From: Yeosuana marina
Lineage (GTDB): Bacteria > Bacteroidota > Bacteroidia > Flavobacteriales > Flavobacteriaceae
Length of the DNA stretch: 64,000 nt
Direction of reading: 5' to 3'
Assembly (NCBI RefSeq): GCF_011762485.1
Contig: NZ_JAAKGI010000046.1
Location: 124,686 to 188,685 of the forward strand
A program made the position numbers and the translations under genes. The notes beneath the pieces were generated by a model. The model worked only from the letters and a program-made list of their open reading frames with translations, ran no database searches and had not been told where the DNA came from. Positions 16,773-25,400 of the stretch are shown here, in pieces (within the stretch, counting starts at the first letter, position 1; each line of letters starts with the position of its first letter).

Positions 16773-17253
16773 ATTTTAAGTCCTTCGCAGAAGTAATCAC
16801 CATTTGTTTTAAGTCTTCCTTGTAAGCAAGAATTTTATCTAAAACAGAAGTATCGCTTGAACCTATAATTTGAGTCGCTAAAATACCTGCGTTCTTAGCA
16901 CCGTTAAGCGCTACGGTTGCCACAGGAACACCTCCCGGCATTTGAAGAATAGAAAGGATAGAATCCCAACCATCAATAGAATTGCTACTTTTTATAGGAA
17001 CGCCAATAACAGGAAGTGGCGATAACGAAGCAATCATTCCTGGTAAATGAGCCGCACCACCAGCACCCGCTATGATTACAGAAAACCCTTTGGTATGAGC
17101 ATGTTTACCATAATCAAATAATTTTTCTGGGGTTCTGTGGGCAGATACGATGTCAACTTCAACATTAATATCAAAACTTTTTAAAATATCTATGGCATCT
17201 TGCATAACAGGAAGGTCACTTTTACTTCCCATAATAACTCCTACTTTACTCAT
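16771..17253 (-). CDS. purE: N5-carboxyaminoimidazole ribonucleotide mutase
   Basis: 160 residues, normal for class I PurE. G-S-K-S-D-L-P-V-M (4-16 region), S-A-H-R-T-P-E-K-L and A-G-A-G-G-A-A-H-L-P-G-M line the active site. It converts N5-CAIR to CAIR in de novo purine synthesis. It starts 10 bp after purK, forming a purKE operon in which the two enzymes catalyse consecutive steps. Confidence 0.97.
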   Translation of the reverse strand: MSKVGVIMGSKSDLPVMQDAIDILKSFDINVEVDIVSAHRTPEKLFDYGKHAHTKGFSVIIAGAGGAAHLPGMIASLSPLPVIGVPIKSSNSIDGWDSILSILQMPGGVPVATVALNGAKNAGILATQIIGSSDTSVLDKILAYKEDLKQMVITSAKDLK

Positions 17254-17263
17254 AACTTAATTT

Positions 17264-18418
17264 TTATTTTGAAATTACTTTAATCGTGTTTTTTACGTCT
17301 TCGGCAATTTGTCTTGCTTTACTTAAATCTTCATTAACAATAGTTACGTGTCCCATTTTTCTAAAAGGGCGTGTTTGTTTTTTGCCATAAATATGGGGTG
17401 TAACGCCATCCATATGCATAATAGCTTCAATATTTTGATAAACTACATCACCGTTAAATCCTTCGGCACCAACCAAATTAACCATAATGCCACCAACTTT
17501 ACTGTCTATTCTTCCTAATGGTAAGTTAAGAATCGCTCTTATATGTTGTTCAAACTGGGATGTGTAACTGGATTCGATAGTGTGATGACCAGAATTATGC
17601 GGTCGTGGAGCCACTTCATTGATTAAAATAGTATCGTCTTGTGTTTGAAACATTTCAACGGCTAACAAGCCAACATGATTATAAGCTTCAGACGTTTTTA
17701 AGGCAATCGCTTTAGCTTTTTTGGCGACGTCATCAGATATTCTGGCGGGACAAATAACATATTCTACTTGATTCGCTTCGGGATGAAATTCCATTTCAAC
17801 AACAGGATACGCTTTGGTTTCTCCAGATACATTTCTGGCAACAATAACTGCTAATTCATTTTTAAATGGGATTAAAGTTTCTGCGATACATTCTACGTTG
17901 GGTAAGCCTTGTAAATCTTCAATACTTCTTACAATTTTCACACCTTGACCGTCATAACCAAATTGAGCACTTTTCCAGACAAACGGTAAATTTAAACCAC
18001 CGTGATTTACAGCGTCTTTAATTTCTGAAGTATAGGCAAAACGAGAAAAAGATGCCGTAGGTAAATTATGGTCCACATAAAACAATTTTTGGGTTGCTTT
18101 ATTTTGAATAGTTCTTAATGTTTTTGAAGAAGGAAAGACTTTTACACCTTCTTTTTCAAGAGTTTCTAAAGCAGCAACATTAACGTTTTCAATTTCAATA
18201 GTAAGAACATCTACTTGTTTTCCAAAATTATAAACCGCATCGTAATCCATTAAATCACCTAAGTGAAATTCATTACTTGCAACCTTACAAGGGGCTTCTT
18301 TGCTGGCATCTAAAACACAGGTGTAAATGTCAAATTTTCTGGTGTCATTAAGCAGCATTTTGCCTAATTGTCCGCCGCCAAGGATACCTAGTTTAAAATT
18401 TGAAGAAAAGTAATTCAT
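17264..18418 (-). CDS. purK: 5-(carboxyamino)imidazole ribonucleotide synthase
   Basis: 384 residues, ATP-grasp enzyme. G-I-L-G-G-G-Q-L-G-K-M at the N terminus, W-K-S-A-Q-F-G-Y-D-G-Q-G as the ATP-grasp loop, and N-E-V-A-P-R-P-H-N-S-G-H-H in the metal and ATP site. It makes N5-CAIR from AIR, bicarbonate and ATP and hands it to PurE, encoded 10 bp downstream. The gene is divergent from hpt-adk, another purine gene. No purine riboswitch was recognised in the spacer. Confidence 0.97.
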   Translation of the reverse strand: MNYFSSNFKLGILGGGQLGKMLLNDTRKFDIYTCVLDASKEAPCKVASNEFHLGDLMDYDAVYNFGKQVDVLTIEIENVNVAALETLEKEGVKVFPSSKTLRTIQNKATQKLFYVDHNLPTASFSRFAYTSEIKDAVNHGGLNLPFVWKSAQFGYDGQGVKIVRSIEDLQGLPNVECIAETLIPFKNELAVIVARNVSGETKAYPVVEMEFHPEANQVEYVICPARISDDVAKKAKAIALKTSEAYNHVGLLAVEMFQTQDDTILINEVAPRPHNSGHHTIESSYTSQFEQHIRAILNLPLGRIDSKVGGIMVNLVGAEGFNGDVVYQNIEAIMHMDGVTPHIYGKKQTRPFRKMGHVTIVNEDLSKARQIAEDVKNTIKVISK

Positions 18419-18614
18419 GAAATTATTTTTTGCTAAACTGATTTATGAATATGCAAAAATACATTTAAAAATGAAATGAGCATAGTAATAATATGGATGT
18501 AATAAACGAATTATCGATACAGATTTCACCTATCAATTATTAAAATAGATGTGATTAGATGAAATTACTTCTTAATTCCTAAATCAAAAAATCGGTATTA
18601 GTCAATGATTTCCT

Positions 18615-18622
18615 TAACTTTG
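18615..18622 (+). promoter_or_regulatory. Promoter -7 element of hpt-adk
   Basis: TAACTTTG, matching TAnnTTTG, lies 22 bp before the GTG start at 18645. Confidence 0.45.
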
Positions 18623-18644
18623 CGTCTTTTAAAATTTGAGACGA

Positions 18645-19754
18645 GTGATAAAACTTCATGACAAATATTTTAAACCGTTTATTTCTGCTCAAGAAATAGA
18701 GACGGCTATTGAACGTTTAGCTAAAGAAATTCATAACGATATTGGAGAGGAGATACCTGTGTTTGTAGGTGTTTTAAATGGATCTTTTATGGTGGTAAGT
18801 GATTTTGTGAAAAAATATCCAAAACCATGCGAAGTCACGTTTATAAAACTAGCCTCTTATGAAGGTGTTAAATCTACTGAAGATATACAAAGGCTTATAG
18901 GATTAACGCAAGATTTAAAAGGACGAACTGTTGTTATACTTGAAGATATTATTGATACGGGTAACACCTTGGCAGAAATTCATAGAATTTTTAAAAACGA
19001 ACAGGTTAAAGCACTAAAAATAGCGACATTGTTTTACAAGCCTGCGGCGTATAAAAAAGATTTTAAGCTACATTATGTTGGTATAGAAATTCCGAATAAA
19101 TTTATAGTTGGTTATGGACTTGACTATGATGGATTAGGACGAAATTTACCAGAAGTTTATCAAATAAAAGAAACACAACATATGACAAATTTAGTGCTAT
19201 TTGGACCTCCGGGCGCAGGCAAAGGAACTCAGGCCAATTTTTTAAAGGAAAAATACAACCTAGTACATATTTCAACAGGTGATGTGTTCAGATTTAATAT
19301 AAAAAATGAAACGGCTTTAGGCATGCTAGCCAAATCGTATATGGATAAAGGTGAATTAGTTCCCGATCAAGTTACTATAGATATGTTGAATGCTGAAGTT
19401 GAGAAAAATGCCGATGCTAATGGGTTTATTTTTGACGGATTTCCACGTACTAATGCGCAGGCAGAAGCACTCGATATATTAATGGATGCTAAAGATTCTG
19501 AGATTAGCGCGATGGTAGCTTTAGAAGTAGAAGACGATGTTTTGGTTAATCGTTTGCTAGAACGAGGTAAAACTAGTGGGAGAGCCGATGATTCCAATGA
19601 ATCTGTTATAAGAAACAGAATTACTGAATACTACAAAAAAACTGCTATTTTAAAAGATTATTATTCAACTCAAAACAAATATTTTGGGGTAGATGGCGTT
19701 GGTAGTATTGAAGATATTACCGAGCGTTTAAGTAAAGTTATAGATACGCTTTAA
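18645..19754 (+). CDS. hpt-adk: Fused hypoxanthine phosphoribosyltransferase / adenylate kinase
   Basis: 369 residues in one uninterrupted frame. The start is most likely GTG at 18645 (V-I-K-L-H-D-K-Y-F); a TTG three codons upstream is possible. Residues 1-175 are HPRT, with the PRPP loop V-I-L-E-D-I-I-D-T-G-N-T. Residues 180-369 are adenylate kinase: G-P-P-G-A-G-K-G-T (P-loop), F-D-G-F-P-R-T and R-A-D-D. The kinase is the short form without the zinc LID domain. HPRT salvages hypoxanthine and guanine to IMP and GMP; Adk balances AMP, ADP and ATP. The internal Met at residue 180 could allow separate Adk synthesis. The fusion is, as I recall, shared by related flavobacteria. Confidence 0.93.
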   Translation: MIKLHDKYFKPFISAQEIETAIERLAKEIHNDIGEEIPVFVGVLNGSFMVVSDFVKKYPKPCEVTFIKLASYEGVKSTEDIQRLIGLTQDLKGRTVVILEDIIDTGNTLAEIHRIFKNEQVKALKIATLFYKPAAYKKDFKLHYVGIEIPNKFIVGYGLDYDGLGRNLPEVYQIKETQHMTNLVLFGPPGAGKGTQANFLKEKYNLVHISTGDVFRFNIKNETALGMLAKSYMDKGELVPDQVTIDMLNAEVEKNADANGFIFDGFPRTNAQAEALDILMDAKDSEISAMVALEVEDDVLVNRLLERGKTSGRADDSNESVIRNRITEYYKKTAILKDYYSTQNKYFGVDGVGSIEDITERLSKVIDTL

Positions 19755-19833
19755 GCTATTCATTTATTTGCTGCTCTATTTGTACAATTAAAGGGTATTT
19801 AATTTAACAATTCAACAAAAAATAAACAAAAGG

Positions 19834-20832
19834 ATGACAGAAGGAAATTTTGTTGATTATGTAAAAATGTTTGTGTCTTCAGGTAATGGAGGCAAAGGAT
19901 CTTCACATTTACATCGTGAAAAATTTATTACTAAAGGAGGGCCAGATGGCGGAGATGGTGGTCGTGGAGGTCATGTTATTCTGCGCGGTAATTCAAATTT
20001 ATGGACCTTACTGCATTTAAAATTCAAAAAGCATATTAGAGCAGGTCATGGCGAACACGGAAGCAAAAGCCGAAGTTTTGGAGCCGATGGTGAAGATGTG
20101 TATGTTGATGTGCCTTTAGGAACTGTTGTACGCGATACCGAGACTAACGATATTATTTTTGAAATTACTGAAGAAGGTGAAGAAAAAATAATAGCTGAAG
20201 GTGGAAAAGGGGGGCTAGGAAACTGGCATTTTAGATCGTCTACTAACCAAACACCTCGCTATGCACAACCGGGACTTCCACTAGAAGAGCGGCATATTAC
20301 CTTAGAATTAAAGGTATTAGCAGATGTTGGTTTGGTAGGATTTCCTAATGCTGGAAAATCCACACTTTTGTCAGTGATAACATCAGCTAAACCAAAAATA
20401 GCCGATTACGAATTCACCACGTTAAAACCTAATTTGGGAATTGTAGAATATCGTGATTTTCAGACCTTTGTTATGGCCGATATTCCGGGGATTATCGAAG
20501 GAGCTGCCGAAGGAAAAGGTTTGGGTCATTACTTCTTACGCCATATTGAACGTAATTCTATTTTACTGTTTTTAATTCCGGCAGATGCCGAAGACATCAA
20601 AAAGCAATACGATATTTTGTTAGATGAATTGCGACGGTACAATCCAGAAATGCTTGATAAAGAGCGTATCATTGCTATTTCAAAATGTGATATGTTAGAT
20701 GATGAATTAAAAGCAGAATTAAAAGAGGAGCTAGATAACGAGTTGCCTATTCCTTATTTATTTATTTCATCAGTTGCACAACAAGGACTTACCGAGTTAA
20801 AAGATACGTTGTGGAAAATGCTGAATGCTTAA
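19834..20832 (+). CDS. obg: Obg/CgtA ribosome-assembly GTPase
   Basis: 332 residues. An N-terminal glycine-rich Obg fold ([12 protein letters not shown]) is followed by a GTPase domain with G-F-P-N-A-G-K-S-T (G1), the switch I sequence [15 protein letters not shown] (G3) and S-K-C-D (G4). The C-terminal OCT domain of Firmicutes and Actinobacteria is missing, as is usual in this phylum. It is a 50S assembly factor and stringent-response sensor. It lies 79 bp after hpt-adk and may be co-transcribed; no terminator was seen between them. Confidence 0.96.
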   Translation: MTEGNFVDYVKMFVSSGNGGKGSSHLHREKFITKGGPDGGDGGRGGHVILRGNSNLWTLLHLKFKKHIRAGHGEHGSKSRSFGADGEDVYVDVPLGTVVRDTETNDIIFEITEEGEEKIIAEGGKGGLGNWHFRSSTNQTPRYAQPGLPLEERHITLELKVLADVGLVGFPNAGKSTLLSVITSAKPKIADYEFTTLKPNLGIVEYRDFQTFVMADIPGIIEGAAEGKGLGHYFLRHIERNSILLFLIPADAEDIKKQYDILLDELRRYNPEMLDKERIIAISKCDMLDDELKAELKEELDNELPIPYLFISSVAQQGLTELKDTLWKMLNA

Positions 20833-20953
20833 TTTGGGTGTTTCGTTTGATGTTATAAAATTTTAAGCTTTTCATTTTAATCCATAACACAATTTTTTAC
20901 TGGGATTCTCTTCATGAAATAATTTTTGATTAACTTTAATTAAAAATAAACCC

Positions 20954-21475
20954 ATGAAAAGAGTATTGATTTTAGTTTTGGTATTTGTTGTCGTTTCATG
21001 TGCCCCAATACGTGTCAATTATGATTACGACAAAGGAACAAACTTCACTAAATACAAAACATACAACTATTATAGTGATATGAAAACAGGTTTAAGTGAA
21101 TTGGATACCAAACGCTTATTAGAAGCACTAGATGCTAAATTAGAAACACTTGGAATCCTATTTTCTGAAACACCAGACTTCTTTATCGATATCAAAAGTA
21201 GCACGTTTCAATCGGCTCAACGTAACACTGTTGGCGTTGGTTTAGGCGGCGGCGGACGAAATATGGGTGGAGGTATTTCCATAGGTTTGCCTATAGGTCA
21301 ATCTTCTGCAAACAGACAAATCACTATTGATTTTGTAGATGAAAACAAGAAGCAATTGTTTTGGCAAGCAGTAAGTGAATCTAATTATAACCCTAATAGT
21401 ATTCCTAAAGACCGAGAAGCACAATTAAATGCAGTTGTTGAAAAAATATTATCACAGTATCCGCCTAAGCAGTAA
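20954..21475 (+). CDS. DUF4136 lipoprotein
   Basis: 173 residues. A lipoprotein signal peptide ends V-V-V-S-C, lipid attachment being expected at Cys16. The body has the DUF4136 hallmarks: N-Y-D-Y-D-K-G-T-N-F-T-K-Y-K-T-Y-N-Y-Y near the start, a glycine-rich centre and a C-terminal helix with V-E-K-I-L-S-Q-Y-P-P. Likely an outer-membrane or periplasmic lipoprotein of unknown function. Confidence 0.8.
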   Translation: MKRVLILVLVFVVVSCAPIRVNYDYDKGTNFTKYKTYNYYSDMKTGLSELDTKRLLEALDAKLETLGILFSETPDFFIDIKSSTFQSAQRNTVGVGLGGGGRNMGGGISIGLPIGQSSANRQITIDFVDENKKQLFWQAVSESNYNPNSIPKDREAQLNAVVEKILSQYPPKQ

Positions 21476-21559
21476 GTATCCAAAATTTTATAATTATCAT
21501 AACATTTTAAATTTAGTCATAGCATTTTCATTTTGTAATTTTACGTAAATCAGAAAACT

Positions 21560-22285
21560 ATGAATGAATTAAAAAATAAGGTGGCACTTGTTACAGGTGG
21601 TACAAAAGGAATAGGTTACGGAATTGCACAAGCGCTTCTTAATGAAGGAATCCATGTAGCTGTTACAAGCAGAACAAAATCTTCAGCCCAGAAAGCTGCT
21701 GATGCTTTAAATTCTCATTCAGAAAAAGGAGCAAAAGCCATTGGTGTAGAAGCAGATGTTAGAAATTATAAAAGTCAGCAACAAGCCGTTCAAACTGTTT
21801 TAGAACATTTCAAACAATTAGATATTGTGATTGCTAATGCTGGTTTAGGACATTTTGCTAGTATAGAAGACTTATCTGTTGAACAATGGCAAGAAACTAT
21901 CGATACTAATTTAACAGGTGTTTTTTATTCTATTAAATCATCTGTTGAAGCTTTAAAAGAATCAAAAGGGTATTTTATTACGATTTCAAGTTTAGCAGGA
22001 ACCAATTTCTTTGCGAACGGGTCTGCTTATAACGCTAGTAAATTTGGAGTTACAGGATTTACGCAATCCGTTATGTTAGATTTACGTAAACATGATATTA
22101 AGGTGAGTACCATTATGCCAGGTTCTGTGGCGACACATTTTAATAATCATACGCCAAATCCTGATGATGCTTGGAAAATTCAAAGTGAAGATATAGGCGA
22201 ATTGGTGGTTGATTTAATTAAAATGAATCCAAGAACGTTACCAAGTAAAATAGAAGTGAGGCCAACGATGCCACCTTCAAAATAA
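21560..22285 (+). CDS. Short-chain dehydrogenase/reductase (SDR)
   Basis: 241 residues, classical SDR. T-G-G-T-K-G-I-G (cofactor loop), N-A-G-L-G-H, catalytic Ser in I-S-S-L-A-G, and Y-N-A-S-K with the Tyr-Lys pair. The T-S-R-T after beta-2 suggests NADPH preference. The substrate is unknown; the C-terminal M-P-G-S-V-A-T segment is common in this class. It is a single gene followed by a large palindromic repeat that separates it from the convergent macroglobulin gene. Confidence 0.88.
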   Translation: MNELKNKVALVTGGTKGIGYGIAQALLNEGIHVAVTSRTKSSAQKAADALNSHSEKGAKAIGVEADVRNYKSQQQAVQTVLEHFKQLDIVIANAGLGHFASIEDLSVEQWQETIDTNLTGVFYSIKSSVEALKESKGYFITISSLAGTNFFANGSAYNASKFGVTGFTQSVMLDLRKHDIKVSTIMPGSVATHFNNHTPNPDDAWKIQSEDIGELVVDLIKMNPRTLPSKIEVRPTMPPSK

Positions 22286-22289
22286 TATA

Positions 22290-22422
22290 AGGTTGTCTAA
22301 TGCGTATTCTTTCACGTCATTGCGAGGCAGGAAGCAATCTGAAAGTTTTAGTAATTAATAAACAGATTACTTCACTGCGTTCGTAATGACGAATTTTATC
22401 TACTTTTTAGACAACCTTTTTT
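22290..22422. repeat. Long palindromic REP/MITE-like element and bidirectional terminator
   Basis: The whole spacer is an imperfect inverted repeat. The outer arms are GGTTGTCTA (22291-22299) and TAGACAACC (22408-22416). The inner arms run from CGTCATTGCGAGG (22315) against CGTAATGACG (22382-22391), with AGCAATCTG opposite CAGATTACTT. The inner GTCATTGCGAGG...GAAGCAATCT sequence is one I associate with a dispersed repeat in many bacterial genomes. The outer stem ends in T6, so it can serve as a terminator for the SDR gene. Confidence 0.75.
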
Positions 22423-25400
22423 ATTCTACAGAAACACGTGTTCCTTCGCTATGACTACTAAATTCTGGAGCATACATGCTTTGAATCGTGGTGATGCCAT
22501 TGCTCATGTTTCCTGAGTTATTAACTCTTAAATCATATTCAAATACATACACACCTTTAGGTAAATAATCAAAAAAGAAATTAGTGGATGCATCTTTGGT
22601 GCTTTCATAATAACCCAACCCGTCTTGCCATTTGTATTGTGATAATACATTGATGGGTTCTAAACCAGCAGCGCGCATATCCTTCATATGTACAAATTCC
22701 ATATTTCTATCACTTCGTAATTCAATACGAACACGAACTAAATCACCTACGTGTAATCCAGTGTCTTTAGTTATTTCCGAAATCTGTTCACCGTTATCTG
22801 TATTGGTTTTTAAGAACAGTTTTTTCTTCAATTTAAGAGGTGTTTCGGCTGATGTTATCTTATCTAAATCTTCAAAATATTGCCAATATAAACTTCCCCA
22901 GGCAATACCGTCTCCTTTTTTAGTAAGTGTCACTTTGCTCATTTCCGGTTTTATTTCAGAAGAGTTCCAAGAGGTTTGGTAATATCCTGTTCCAGCTTCA
23001 ACTTGAACATTTTCAAGTTTTGATGGTTCTATTTTTTTTCCGCCAATAACAACATCAACCATATTACTAACGCTTAACCAATCGCTTCCTTGAAGCAATA
23101 AGGCGTAAACAGCATCAGTGGTCGCTTTCGTAGTTTTCCAACGGTTAGTTTGCTTATTTTTAAGTAACCAGATTTTTAAGTTATCAATGGTTTTAGTGTC
23201 ATTTTCTATTTCAGAAAAAGCTTCAATCAGTAAAGACTGTGTTTCAATAGGAGCTTGATACCAGTACCACGAATTGGTGTTTTCTTTCCAATACATGCCT
23301 AACACGTCACTTGTGATACTTGTTTCTTTGAGTGATTTTAAAATGCTTTTAGCCGTTTTTTTATCACCGAATCGATCAGAAACCAAAGCCATTAATCCTT
23401 TGGCGTATAATGACCGTGATAACCAGTATTTCTGAATTTGGGTTTGATAATAGTTGGTAATGTCTTCAACCTCTTTTGATTTTTTAATCTCTGGATAAAA
23501 ACTTCGCATATACAAGTAATGCAGCTGTGTATAGCTTAAATGGTCTTTACTTAAATCTGCTTTAGCATCATATTTTTTTAGGTTTTTGTATTCTTTTACA
23601 AATTCAACATCCAAATAGTTGATAGCTTTTTCAATCATTTGAGACGTCTCGACTGTGCTCGACGTGACACCAAGTTTTGAAAGGTGTCCAAAACCTGTTA
23701 TAATATGTTGGGTAATGTATCGGTTTTCACGTCCGCCATTAAACCAAGCCCAACCACCAGAATTCATTTGATTGTTTTCTAATTTTTGGATAGCCGATTG
23801 CAATTCATTAGTCATTTTATTCAAATCGAATAACAAGGCCATGCGTTTTTTCTGTTCGGTGTCACTTTGTGCGTCACGTAACCAAGGTGTTTCTTGGATA
23901 AGGATTGATTTTAGTTCTTCGTTTTTTTCAAGATTTGAAATAAGCGCATCAGAATTTTTCCATTGATTGAATACCTCCTGAATTCTAGGATTCGAATTTG
24001 CGATATGACTTGCCAATACATTCGCATAATATCTGCTAAACGTTTGCTCGTTACATTCATAAGGATATTCCATTAAATACGGTAATGCCTGAACCACATA
24101 CCACGCTGGGTTGGAAGTTATTTCAAGAGTTAACTTATGGTTTTTAAGCGTGGTTGAGGTATTTGTTTTAAGTTTATCTAAAGTAAATGTTCTGGTTTCA
24201 TTACTACGAACCCACATTGGAAGTGTTTCGGTAACTAACATACGGTTACTTAAAACAGGCAAGGCATTTTGTTCACCATCGCTAAAATCTCCAGCTTTTG
24301 CTATAATTTTGTATTGAACGGCATCAACGTCGTCTGGGATAGTTAAGTCCCAAGAAACTTGGGTATTTCCTTTTGTCTCTACCGTGAAGGATTTATTGTT
24401 TTCTGAATTATTAAGTTTTACATTGATCTCATTTCCTGAAACAGCATCAGTTAAAAGCAAAATCGCTTGCCCTGACAATTGCTTGTCAGTCAAATTAGCA
24501 ATTTTAGAGCTGATAGTTATTTGGTCACCTTGACGTAAAAATCGTGGTACATTGGGGATTACCATCAATTCTTTTTGCGTAACCGTTGTTAAGGTTTTGG
24601 TAGTACTCTCTAAGTTTTTGGTATGGGCTAATAATTGCAGCTTCCATTGTGTTAAGGCTTCAGGAGTGGTGAAACTGAAGCTAACATTGCCATCTTTATC
24701 GGTTTGTAATTGTGGAAAGAAAAAGGCTGTTTCTTGAAGATTTTTACGGATTTGAATGTTGTCGAAATTTAAATCTTCACTCTGTTCTTTATCTTCTGAA
24801 TTTTTTTCTTTTTTCTCCCCATAACCAACCGTTACTACTTCATCTAAAGTGTTATTGCCACTTACTTTTATGAATGGAACATCTATATCTTCTTCTACCT
24901 CTTCAGCTTCTACAATTTGAACGCCAGAAACTATTCCGCTTAATGTTTTAGAAATACTTGCATTATCTCTAATTCTTATAGAATTATTATTCCCAAAATA
25001 AAATCCAAACCAATTGAATGTGTCATAGTTTTGCTGTTGATAGTTATAATAAACTCGTTTATTGTGCACTCTAAAATTTTGAATTCCAAAACTTTGATAA
25101 GCTCTACTTTGGTTGTATGAATAATAGGCTGGTGTATTAATAGGATTAAAACTCCAAGTATGGGATTTAAACTGATCTAATGAGGCATCGTACATACTTG
25201 CCAACAATTCAGCACTCACTTTATCGCCTTGAGGTCCTTTAATTGTAAAACTCCAGGTTTCATCGGTTCCGGGTTGTAATTTATCCCTAAAGGTGGTGGT
25301 TTCAATCTCTAAATCGGTTTTGGGGTAGGGGACAGAAATAATTTCAGTTCCTGACTGGAAACTATTGAATGCGGCAAAACTATAGTTTACCGCAAAGCCA

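Noticed and set aside
22290-22422. CRISPR-like repeat
   Set aside because: It is a single palindromic unit with nested arms, not regularly spaced direct repeats; no cas genes are in the window.
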